A DNA stretch of 64,000 nt from Bog-756 sp963835465 (GTDB lineage: Bacteria > Actinomycetota > Acidimicrobiia > Acidimicrobiales > RAAP-2): positions 434,001-498,000 of the forward strand of contig CAWIFR010000001.1 in the NCBI GenBank assembly GCA_963835465.1. The letters run 5' to 3'. Positions within the stretch are counted from its first letter, which is position 1, and each line of letters begins with the position of its first letter. The notes beneath the pieces were generated by a model, which saw nothing but the letters and a program-made list of their open reading frames with translations, was not told the DNA's origin and did no database searches. Shown here in pieces: positions 1 to 7,066 of the stretch. The translations under genes and the position numbers were made by a program.

Positions 1-784
1 TTGGCGCGAGATGAGGCCGGCCAGCCGGAGGGCCAAGTGCGGAATGCCAAAGACCGCCGGGGCGGGCAGGTCGGCCAGCGCGCTCGAACTCGGTGGCCAG
101 CTGCCGCTGGCTGACCGGAGGGCCGGTGGGCACGTGCCATGCACGGCCCCAGGCGTCTTCGTCGTGGGCGAGGTGGGCGATGGTGCGTCCGACATCAGGA
201 ACGTAGGTCCAGCTGTGCAGGGCGTCCGGGTCGCCCAACACTGCGATACGCCTCCCGGCCAGGAGCTTGGCCACGTTGCGGCCAAAATGGCTGGTGTCGA
301 CCACGTCGGGGCCGTAGAAGTCCGAGGCTCGGGCCTCGGTGACCCGTACCTGGCCCGACCGGTGGGCGGCCAGTGCGTCGGCCCACATCCCGGCCCGGAC
401 CCGACCCTTGGGTCCCGTGGCCACCAGGGGGTCGGCCTCCACCATCGGATGGTTGACCGGACCGTACCCGTAGAGGTTGCTCATGGTGACCAGAACCGCC
501 CCTGACGCCTTGGCCGCGGCCAACAGCGAAGCCGCGATGGGCGGCCACTCGGCGGCCCATCGGTGATAGGGCGGATTGGCGCAGTTGTAGACGGCGACGG
601 CCCCCACCGCCAGCTCCGCCATGGTCGCGACATCGGAGGCGTCGGCCGCCACCTTCGTGATGCCGCCCCGCTCCGGGCCGGAGCCCGACCGGGTGACCAT
701 GGTGACCTCTGCGCCCTGGCTCACCAACTCCAGCGCGGTGGCCGTCCCGACGGCACCCGCCCCGACCACCATCTCGTGTCCCAT
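1..784 (-). CDS. NAD-dependent epimerase/dehydratase, 3' end outside window
   Basis: This is an extended-SDR (NAD-dependent epimerase/dehydratase) protein read leftwards off the window edge. From ATG 784 the protein opens with a beta-strand and the nucleotide-binding turn VVGAGAVGTATALEL. Further on are the typical YNCANPPYHRW and SNLYGYGP segments, the latter carrying the Tyr of the active site region, and DPDALHSWTYVPDVGR. Near positions 78-95 the reading frame degenerates. A one-base shift restores a natural-looking tail (ALADLPAPAVFGIPHLALR), so a single-base indel is likely there. It is transcribed divergently from the tetR gene at 906, and the shared 121-bp spacer carries paired palindromes, so the TetR protein probably controls it. 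The substrate is unknown. Confidence 0.8.
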   Translation of the reverse strand, partial: MGHEMVVGAGAVGTATALELVSQGAEVTMVTRSGSGPERGGITKVAADASDVATMAELAVGAVAVYNCANPPYHRWAAEWPPIAASLLAAAKASGAVLVTMSNLYGYGPVNHPMVEADPLVATGPKGRVRAGMWADALAAHRSGQVRVTEARASDFYGPDVVDTSHFGRNVAKLLAGRRIAVLGDPDALHSWTYVPDVGRTIAHLAHDEDAWGRAWHVPTGPPVSQRQLATEFERAGRPARPGGLWHSALGPPAGRPHLAP

Positions 785-801
785 GGCCTGTTCCCTTTTG
801 T

Positions 802-866
802 GAGCAGTGCTCTCTATCATGACCAGTATTCACAACAAATCGACCAATTGCAAGAGCACTGCTCTT
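802..866. promoter_or_regulatory. Paired palindromic operators in the divergent tetR promoter
   Basis: Two copies of the odd-centred palindrome GAGCA-N-TGCTC lie in the spacer between the dehydratase and tetR, at 802-812 and 854-864. The second extends to a perfect 15-base palindrome (852-866, AAGAGCA-C-TGCTCTT). The centres are 52 bp apart, about five helical turns, so bound dimers would face the same side of the DNA. TetR-family regulators commonly bind such sites between their own gene and the divergent target. That this TetR binds here is inference. Confidence 0.65.
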
Positions 867-905
867 CTATTGATGCAGTGATCCGGGACATGCGATGCTG
901 GAGCC

Positions 906-1685
906 ATGCCGCCATCCACCGGGCTGCGGGCGCGGGTGCGAGCCGAGCTCATCGACGAGATCAAGGCCGAGGCCCGCCGCCAATTGGCCCGGGACGGGGC
1001 ACCTGCCCTCTCGCTGCGGGCGGTCACCCGCCAGCTCGGGATGGCATCGTCGGGCATCTACCGCTACTTCCCGAGCCGGGACGCCCTCCTCACGGCGTTG
1101 ATCATCGATGCCTACGATGCCGTCGGCCAGGCTGCCGAACGGGCGGACGCCGCTCTGGACCGAGCCGACGTGGGAGGCCGCTGGTGGGCCGTGTGCCGGG
1201 CCATCCGACGTTGGGCCCTCGACCATCCCCACGAGTACGCCCTGGTCTACGGCTCGCCCGTGCCCGGCTACCGGGCCCCGAAGGACACCGTCGGCCCGGC
1301 CAGTCGCGTCACCATGGTGCTGTCCCGGATCGTCCAGGACGCCTCGGACTCCCGACGCCTCCGACCGGCGGCGGCCACAGGCCTGCTTCCTCCCCTCACT
1401 CCGGCCGCCGCCGCCGAGGCCCACCGACTGGCCGAGGTGGCCTTTCCCTCGGTCGACGAGGAGGTCGCGCTCCGGGCGTTGGGGGCCTGGACGCAACTCT
1501 TCGGCATGGTCAGCTTCGAACTGTTCGGTCACTTCCACGGAGTGCTGGACGATCCCGAGCCCGTCTTTGCCAGGGTGGTGCTCGAAGCCGGAGGATTGCT
1601 CGGACTCCCCGCTCCCGGCCAGGTCACCGGGGAGGGGCGGCCGGAAGCCGACGGTGAGGAAGCCGAAGCGTTCTACCTCATCTGA
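906..1685 (+). CDS. TetR family regulator with WHG-type C-terminal domain
   Basis: A 259-residue transcriptional repressor. The N-terminal helix-turn-helix covers about residues 14-60 and includes LSLRAVTRQLGMASSGIYRY followed by FPSRDALLTALI, the classic TetR recognition helix. The C-terminal ligand-binding part contains WALDHPHEYALVYGSPVPGY, the pattern of the TetR_C_33/WHG group. The ATG at 906 is the only start that keeps the complete HTH without a long extension. The gene faces the dehydratase at 784, with palindromic sites between them, so autoregulation and control of the dehydratase are likely. The ligand cannot be predicted. Confidence 0.9.
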   Translation: MPPSTGLRARVRAELIDEIKAEARRQLARDGAPALSLRAVTRQLGMASSGIYRYFPSRDALLTALIIDAYDAVGQAAERADAALDRADVGGRWWAVCRAIRRWALDHPHEYALVYGSPVPGYRAPKDTVGPASRVTMVLSRIVQDASDSRRLRPAAATGLLPPLTPAAAAEAHRLAEVAFPSVDEEVALRALGAWTQLFGMVSFELFGHFHGVLDDPEPVFARVVLEAGGLLGLPAPGQVTGEGRPEADGEEAEAFYLI

Positions 1686-1705
1686 CCAGGGGTGCTGTCA
1701 CGACC

Positions 1706-1987
1706 GTGGAGGGTCAGGGCGGCGCCTCCCGAGTCACCGCCACCCTGACCGTGGCCATCTCGATCGGTGCGTTCCTGATCGTCACGGCCGCCCTCCACGC
1801 CGCCTTCTGGCACGAGTGGCCACTCCCCCGCTGGTGTCCTCCCGTGGCCGCCGGGGTCCTGGTGATCCTCTCCTTCCTCGCCGGATGGGTCAGCCTGGCG
1901 GTGGTGCTCCCTCTGATGGGTCTGGTGGTGGCGACCCTGGTGACGGTGGATTCCCTGCTATCCCGTCGGGTCGGCGCCACCGGGTGA
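1706..1987 (+). CDS. Small membrane protein, function unknown
   Basis: A 93-residue protein starting at GTG 1706, 20 bp after tetR and in the same direction. About three hydrophobic segments are visible (around residues 13-32, 46-63 and 65-85), separated by a short loop with HAAFWHEWPLPRWCPP. There is no recognisable domain. The position suggests co-transcription with tetR. The protein family is not recognised. Confidence 0.55.
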   Translation: MEGQGGASRVTATLTVAISIGAFLIVTAALHAAFWHEWPLPRWCPPVAAGVLVILSFLAGWVSLAVVLPLMGLVVATLVTVDSLLSRRVGATG

Positions 1988-2213
1988 GGAGCGGGCCGCC
2001 AGTGGTCGGTCTGGGCCGCCGCTCCCGGCGCACGATGGTCGTCGAGCAGAGCGCGGACCTCCGATCATCACCCGGGCGCCGGAATCACGCAACGACTCGG
2101 TCCCGATGGACCCCCGACCCCGCACCTCGCTTCCGGTGGCGCTAGTTGTCGTGGACCAGCGAAGACGCCGACTCGCTCGGTGGGTCGGGTCATCCGAGCC
2201 CCGGTCCCACCGC

Positions 2214-2219
2214 TACGCT
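2214..2219 (+). promoter_or_regulatory. -10 element of a probable leaderless promoter
   Basis: TACGCT lies 6 nt before the GTG at 2226, so transcription would begin at the start codon. No Shine-Dalgarno sequence precedes that GTG. The same arrangement recurs before other genes in this window. Confidence 0.5.
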
Positions 2220-2225
2220 GGCCCC

Positions 2226-2612
2226 GTGGCGCGCTTCGAGGTCCACGGCGACCGACTGGCACTGCATCTCACTCCCGAGGAGCACGTGGAAGGCCTGCAC
2301 CGGGACATCGACGTGCCGTTGGCCTCAGTGACCAGGGCCAGAGTCACCGACGACGTGTGGACGGAGCTCCGCGGGATCAGGGCACCGGGCACCGGGCTTC
2401 CCGGGGTCGTCGCCGTCGGCACCCGAAGGGGCTCGTTCGGAAAGGACTTCGCCGCCGTTCACGGGAAGGGTCGCGGCGTCGTCGTCGAACTCGCCGGCCA
2501 ACCGTTCGAGCGGATCGTCATCACCACTCTCGACCCGGAGGCCGAGGTGGCCTCCATCACGGGCCGCCGGTTCAGCCCGCCGGCCATCGCCGGGGACGCC
2601 GCCCCCTTGTAA
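2226..2612 (+). CDS. PH-domain-like conserved actinobacterial protein
   Basis: A 128-residue protein whose composition and order of segments (ARFEVHGDRLALHLTPEE, DIDVPLASVTRARVTDD, ELRGIRAPGTGLPGVVAVGT, VVVELAGQPFERIVITT) match a widespread small actinobacterial family with a bacterial PH-like beta fold. The start is placed at GTG 2226. Translation upstream of it is low-complexity and a -10 hexamer sits 6 nt before it. The function of the family is not established. It stands alone between the tetR operon and the SDR-mftD pair. Confidence 0.7.
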   Translation: MARFEVHGDRLALHLTPEEHVEGLHRDIDVPLASVTRARVTDDVWTELRGIRAPGTGLPGVVAVGTRRGSFGKDFAAVHGKGRGVVVELAGQPFERIVITTLDPEAEVASITGRRFSPPAIAGDAAPL

Positions 2613-2642
2613 TTGGCACCCGGTGTCATTATCATCCCCGGC

Positions 2643-2699
2643 GTGAAGAACCGAGCCCGACGTGCGACGCGCCCACGTGGGCGCATCCCGGAGGCCTAG
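2643..2699 (+). CDS. Possible 18-residue leader peptide
   Basis: GTG 2643 opens an 18-codon frame ending at TAG 2697-2699, six bases before the SDR start. TATCAT (2630-2635) lies 7 nt upstream, so the transcript could begin at this GTG. The peptide would be very basic (MKNRARRATRPRGRIPEA). The GGAGG inside its end (2690-2694) doubles as the ribosome binding site of the SDR gene. It could instead be untranslated leader. Confidence 0.3.
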   Translation: MKNRARRATRPRGRIPEA

Positions 2700-2705
2700 G
2701 CGGCG

Positions 2706-3515
2706 ATGGCCGGTCGGGTGGAGGGCAAGGTGGCGTTCATCACCGGCGCTGGACGCGGTCAGGGGCGCAGTCACGCCCTCCGGCTGGCCGAGGAGGGCGC
2801 CGACATCATCGCCGTGGACGTGCTGGCGGACTATCCGACGGTGGGCTATCCCATGGCCACCGCCGAGGACCTGGCCGAGACCGTTCGTCTGGTGGAGTCG
2901 GCGGGCCAGCGCATCGTGGCCGGCCAGGCGGACGTGAGGGACGCCGCCTCCCTGCAGGCTCTCCTCGATGGCGGGGTCGACAGGCTGGGCCGGCTGGACA
3001 TCGTGAGCGCCAACGCTGGCATTTGCAGCGTCCAGCCCTGGGACCAGGTGAGCCCTGAGCTCTGGCGGGACACCCTCGACACCAACCTCACCGGGGTGTG
3101 GAACACCATGGTCGCCGCCGTGCCCCACCTGATCACCAGCGGCGGCGGGTCCATCATCGCCACCAGCTCGACGGCGGGCATCAAAGGGGTGCCGTTCTTC
3201 TCCCCCTACGCCGCGGCCAAGCACGGCGTGGTGGGGATCGCCCGCTCTCTCGCTCACGAGTTGGCCCACCACCACATCCGGGTCAACACCGTGCATCCGG
3301 CCGGGGTGAACACCCCGATGCTCATCGGCCTCGCCGGCCTGGCCCCACTGCTCGAACTCGATCCCGACCTCGGGGGCATCTTTCAGAACACCCTCCCGGT
3401 GACGACGGTGGAGGCCCGCGACGTCAGTGAGGCCGTCCTCTACCTGGCCTCGGACGAGTCCCGATATGTGACTGGCCTCGAGCTCACCGTTGACGCCGGC
3501 CAGACCATCCGATGA
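2706..3515 (+). CDS. Mycofactocin-type SDR family oxidoreductase
   Basis: A 269-residue short-chain dehydrogenase/reductase. The Rossmann motif is GAGRGQGRSHALRLAEEGAD (residues 14-33), with NAG at the beta4 strand and catalytic SST...YAAAKHG near residues 156-176. The GRGQGRSHA variant and the insert after the second strand (VLADYPTVGYPMATAEDLAE) are hallmarks of the mycofactocin-coupled SDR subfamily (TIGR03971). Members of this subfamily hold NAD so tightly that mycofactocin is thought to reoxidise it. GGAGG at 2690-2694 is the ribosome binding site. mftD follows 55 bp downstream in the same direction, which supports the assignment. The alcohol or carbonyl substrate is unknown. Confidence 0.9.
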   Translation: MAGRVEGKVAFITGAGRGQGRSHALRLAEEGADIIAVDVLADYPTVGYPMATAEDLAETVRLVESAGQRIVAGQADVRDAASLQALLDGGVDRLGRLDIVSANAGICSVQPWDQVSPELWRDTLDTNLTGVWNTMVAAVPHLITSGGGSIIATSSTAGIKGVPFFSPYAAAKHGVVGIARSLAHELAHHHIRVNTVHPAGVNTPMLIGLAGLAPLLELDPDLGGIFQNTLPVTTVEARDVSEAVLYLASDESRYVTGLELTVDAGQTIR

Positions 3516-3570
3516 CGGCGTTCGTCGTCATGGCCAGTACCGCCATCACGAGAAGGGACGGGCCACCGTC

Positions 3571-4755
3571 ATGAGCAATCCATGGTTCGAGACGGTCGCC
3601 GAGGCCCAGCGCCGTGCCAAGAAGCGGCTGCCCACCTCGGTGTACCAGGCCCTCGTGGCCGGGTCTGAGAGGGGCCTGACCGTCGACGACAATGTGGCCG
3701 CCTTCGGGGAGCTGGGCCTGGCCCCACACGTGGCCGGCCTCTGCGACGATCGCGATCTCGCCACATCGGTCATGGGGCAGCCCATCTCCATGCCGGTGGT
3801 CATCTCGCCGACCGGAGTCCAGGCCGTCCACCCCGATGGCGAAGTGGCCGTGGCCCGGGCAGCTGCGGCCCGGGGCACCGTGATGGGCCTCAGCTGCTTC
3901 GCCAGCAAGTCCATCGAAGACGTCGTCGAGGCCAACCCCCAGACGTTCTTCCAGACCTACTGGGTGGGCGACAAGGACGAGATGTCCGAACGCCTGGAAC
4001 GGGCCCGGGCCGCCGGAGCCGTGGGCCTCATCGCCACCTTCGACTGGTCCTTCGCCATCGGTCGGGACTGGGGAAGCCCGGTCATCCCTGAGCAGATTGA
4101 CCTGCGGACGGCGATGCGCTTCGCTCCCGAGGTGCTCAGGCGACCCGGCTGGCTGCGGGACTTCGCCAAGACCCGGGCCATCCCCGATCTCTCGGTGCCC
4201 AACCTGGCCCGTCCCGGCGAGGACGCCCCCACCTTCTTCGGCGCCTACGGGAAGTGGATGCAGACCCCCAACCCCGGATGGGACGACGTGGCCTGGCTCC
4301 GGCAGCAGTGGGATGGCCCCTTCATGCTGAAGGGCGTCGTCCGGGTCGACGACGCCAAGCGGGCTGTCGATGCCGGGGTGACCGCCATCTCGGTGTCCAA
4401 CCACGGCGGCAACAACCTCGACGGCACCCCGGCCACCATCCGGATGCTGCCGGTCATTGCCGAGGCGGTCGGTGACCAGGTCGAGGTGCTCCTCGACGGG
4501 GGTGTCCGTCGGGGCAGCGACGTGGTCAAGGCCCTGGCCCTCGGGGCGCGGGCGGTCATGATCGGGCGGGCCTATCTCTGGGGCCTGGCCGCCAACGGCC
4601 AGGCCGGGGTGGAGAACGTGCTCGACCTGTTGCGGGGCGGCATCGACTCGGCGGTGCTGGGACTGGGCCACGCCTCCATCCACGATCTCTCACCGGACGA
4701 TCTGGCGGTTCCTCCGGGATTCACCCGCCGCCTCGGGGACCTCTCGGCCAGCTGA
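3571..4755 (+). CDS. mftD: Pre-mycofactocin synthase MftD
   Basis: A 394-residue FMN-dependent alpha-hydroxy-acid-dehydrogenase-fold enzyme that is collinear throughout with actinobacterial MftD. Landmarks are NPWFETVAEAQRRAKKRLP at the N-terminus, SPTGVQAVHPDGEVAVARAA, the FMN/catalytic segment SVSNHGGNNLDGTPATIR (His plus GGNNLD), LLDGGVRRGSDVVKALALGA and GRAYLWGLAANGQAGVENVL. In mycofactocin biosynthesis MftD oxidatively deaminates the cyclised Val-Tyr product to the redox-active alpha-keto amide. The ATG at 3571 matches the family N-terminus. No mftA, B, C, E or F lies nearby, so the enzyme is separated from the rest of its pathway here and paired with a mycofactocin-type SDR. Confidence 0.93.
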   Translation: MSNPWFETVAEAQRRAKKRLPTSVYQALVAGSERGLTVDDNVAAFGELGLAPHVAGLCDDRDLATSVMGQPISMPVVISPTGVQAVHPDGEVAVARAAAARGTVMGLSCFASKSIEDVVEANPQTFFQTYWVGDKDEMSERLERARAAGAVGLIATFDWSFAIGRDWGSPVIPEQIDLRTAMRFAPEVLRRPGWLRDFAKTRAIPDLSVPNLARPGEDAPTFFGAYGKWMQTPNPGWDDVAWLRQQWDGPFMLKGVVRVDDAKRAVDAGVTAISVSNHGGNNLDGTPATIRMLPVIAEAVGDQVEVLLDGGVRRGSDVVKALALGARAVMIGRAYLWGLAANGQAGVENVLDLLRGGIDSAVLGLGHASIHDLSPDDLAVPPGFTRRLGDLSAS

Positions 4756-4911
4756 ACCGCCACGTCGACCTCGACGATGACACCGAGGCCCCGGCCAACA
4801 ACGCAGAGCCGGTGGCGTACGGCCGTCCCTCCGCGGCCAGCGGACCGTCCGAGGACGGCACCACCGTGGGCAGGTCCGGGCACCAGGTCCCCCGTCGATG
4901 AGCACCTGGTC

Positions 4912-5064
4912 CTAGATCAGGAGCTCCTCGGACAGCCCCAACCTCTTCTCGCCGCCGTAGGCCAGGCAGAGGTATCGCAGGCGGTCTCGGTTTCGCAGTT
5001 CAGCCCTGCGGCGAATCCGTCGGTCGCCGCTACTGGGGCCCTGTGCGCAGCCGGAACACGGCAC
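4912..5064 (-). CDS. Possible 50-residue protein overlapping the VOC gene end
   Basis: GTG 5064 opens a 50-codon frame that ends at TAG 4912-4914 and overlaps the last 35 bases of the VOC gene in another frame. The product begins with a CxxC pair (MPCSGCAQ) and has an Arg-rich helix (DRRIRRRAELRNRDRLRYLC). It ends LAYGGEKRLGLSEELLI, which reads like natural protein rather than shadow translation. Overlap with the upstream stop suggests translational coupling. The family is not recognised. Confidence 0.4.
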   Translation of the reverse strand: MPCSGCAQGPSSGDRRIRRRAELRNRDRLRYLCLAYGGEKRLGLSEELLI

Positions 5065-5812
5065 CGGCCGGGTCGGTCACCGTCGCCACGCGGCCGTAGG
5101 GGGTGTCTTCGGCGGCCATCACCACCGCACCTCCCAGCGATTGGACTCGGTTGAGTGAGGCGTCGACGTCGTCGACTTCCCAGTAGACCGTCCAATACGG
5201 CGAGGTCCCTTCAGGAAGGAATCCGTTGGAGTCCATGACTCCAGCCAGGGGCTCATCGCTGCCCGGATCCTGCATGGTCGAGTACCGGAAGCCGTCGGTG
5301 TCCCCGACCAGCTCGGTCGTCCAGTGGAAGACCGAGCGATAGAACTCGAGGGCGCCGTCGTAGTCGCGGGTATGGAGCTCGAACCAGCTGGGGGCACCGT
5401 GCTCGTTGAGCACGGTGAATCCGGGGAATGAACGGGCCTCCCAGGCCCCGACGTTGGCTCCCGTCGGATCGACCAGGACGGTCTGGACCCCGAGGTCGCC
5501 GACGGCCATGGCCGGAACGATGACCTGGGCCCCACCCGAGGTGGCCGCTTCCGTGGTCTTGGTGATGTCGTCAGAGGCCAGATAGACCTTCCAGGTGTTG
5601 TTGGCCGGCATGCCTGGACCCATGTCACCCATCCCACCAGCGATGTCGACACCGTCCCGGGTGAAGATGAAGTAGCCGCCGAAGTCCGGATTGGGAGCCT
5701 GGGCCTCCCAGCCGAAGAGCTGGGAGTAGAACGCCCGGCTCCCTTCGACGTCCGAGGTCCACAGATCGATCCAGCAGGGTGCTCCGACGGGTGCGCTGCT
5801 CCGGGTGGTCAT
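5030..5812 (-). CDS. Two-domain VOC (glyoxalase-fold) protein
   Basis: A 260-residue protein with two vicinal-oxygen-chelate repeats. Repeat one begins PCWIDLWTSDVEGSRAFYSQLFGWEAQ (given here only for its order of segments: W-I-D-L, then FYSQLFGWE) and ends VDPTGANVGAWEA. Repeat two begins PSWFELHTRDYDGALEFY and ends TDPAGAVFRLRTG. Such tandem proteins are common in actinobacteria as putative hydroxylases or lyases, and their substrates are generally unknown. It lies 127 bp downstream of, and in the same direction as, the ECF sigma gene, so it may be a target of that factor. Confidence 0.85.
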   Translation of the reverse strand: MTTRSSAPVGAPCWIDLWTSDVEGSRAFYSQLFGWEAQAPNPDFGGYFIFTRDGVDIAGGMGDMGPGMPANNTWKVYLASDDITKTTEAATSGGAQVIVPAMAVGDLGVQTVLVDPTGANVGAWEARSFPGFTVLNEHGAPSWFELHTRDYDGALEFYRSVFHWTTELVGDTDGFRYSTMQDPGSDEPLAGVMDSNGFLPEGTSPYWTVYWEVDDVDASLNRVQSLGGAVVMAAEDTPYGRVATVTDPAGAVFRLRTGPQ

Positions 5813-5939
5813 GGCCGCTCCTTTGGTTGGTCGGGATCAGTCAACTAGTCAGACGGCTCTCCGGCCGGGAACTCATCGGAGACCGGAGGATGTCCTGGTG
5901 CGGTCGAGGTATCGGCCCGATCCCCCATTCCCCGGGCAC

Positions 5940-6923
5940 TCACGGGTCGAGACGGAGGGGGAGTCCGAACGAGGGGAAGAGTCGCTCGGGCTGCAAGGGA
6001 TGGAGGAAGAAGTTCATCGACGAGATCCGGCCCCCGGTGACCTCGAGCACCTGGAGGGCCCAGGGGGCGTACCCGCCCGAGGGGTCCGCTCGGTACTGAC
6101 CGAACGCCGGGCAGCCATTGGCCGAGGCCGGCAGCAGGAGCGATCCCCGGCAGGCGCTCGGGCCGGGCTCGACCATCCACCGACCGATGTTCTCCGCGCC
6201 GTGGAGCCAGAGGGCGAACGGCGGCATCGACTGCACGGCGTCCTCATGGAGCAGGTTGACCAACTCGTCGATGTCGTAGCGCTGGAACGCGTCCACGTAC
6301 CGCTCGAGCAGCTCATTGTCGTGGTCGTCGAGGGCATCGAGCCGGGCTTCCCCGGTGTCGGAACGAAGGGTGGCCCGGGCCCGCTGAAGCGCACTGTTGA
6401 TTGCCGGCACGGATGTGTCCATGAGGTCGGCCACCTCGGCCACCTGCCAACGCAGCACGTCGGAGAGGATCAACGCGGCTCGCTGACGGGCCGGCAGGTG
6501 CTGGAGGGCGGTGATGAAGGCCAGCCGGATCGATTCTCGGTAGTCGGCCACATCGGCCGGGTCGGCGTGCTCTGGGGCGACGGAGGCATCGGGGACCGGG
6601 GTCACCCACGTGGACTCACCGAGCATCGGGCCCAGGAGGGACTCGACCGGCGGCGAGTCCGGGCCCATCTCCATGGGCCGGGCCCGGCGCTGCACGCTGC
6701 GGAGCATGTCGATACAGACGTTGGTGGCGATCCGATAGAGCCACGAACGGAGACTGGACCGGCCCTCGAACCCCTCGGCACTCCTCCACGCCCGCACCAT
6801 GACCTCTTGGACGGCGTCCTCGGCTTCGAAGCCCGAGCCGAGCATGCGGTAGCAGTAGCCGGTCAGCTCACGGCGGAAGGGCTCGAGGTCGGCCGGAGCC
6901 GGGGTTGTCTGGGGGGAGGCCAC
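5940..6923 (-). CDS. ECF sigma factor with C-terminal SnoaL-like domain
   Basis: A 327-residue extracytoplasmic-function sigma factor of the large TIGR02960/SigG-like type. Sigma region 2 lies at residues 15-80 (FRRELTGYCYRMLGSGFEAEDAVQEVMVRAW, shown only by its start and end). Region 4 lies at about 145-195, with LPARQRAALILSDVLRWQVA and the helix-turn-helix VADLMDTSVPAINSALQRAR. The last 120 residues form a SnoaL/NTF2-like domain (YVDAFQRYDIDELVNLLHED), which in this group replaces a separate anti-sigma factor. No anti-sigma gene is adjacent. The VOC gene downstream on the same strand is a plausible regulon member. Confidence 0.9.
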   Translation of the reverse strand: MASPQTTPAPADLEPFRRELTGYCYRMLGSGFEAEDAVQEVMVRAWRSAEGFEGRSSLRSWLYRIATNVCIDMLRSVQRRARPMEMGPDSPPVESLLGPMLGESTWVTPVPDASVAPEHADPADVADYRESIRLAFITALQHLPARQRAALILSDVLRWQVAEVADLMDTSVPAINSALQRARATLRSDTGEARLDALDDHDNELLERYVDAFQRYDIDELVNLLHEDAVQSMPPFALWLHGAENIGRWMVEPGPSACRGSLLLPASANGCPAFGQYRADPSGGYAPWALQVLEVTGGRISSMNFFLHPLQPERLFPSFGLPLRLDP

Positions 6924-7066
6924 GCCTCCCGATGCTAGTCAGCGCCCCCGGCGTGGTGGCCGCCCCGGTCCCATCTCGGTGTCGTGCGGCGATGCCTGCG
7001 CCGGCTGGACGGTCCACTCGCCACGACCCCCGGCCCGAGCCCCACGTGCGGCCGCCTATGCCGGGG

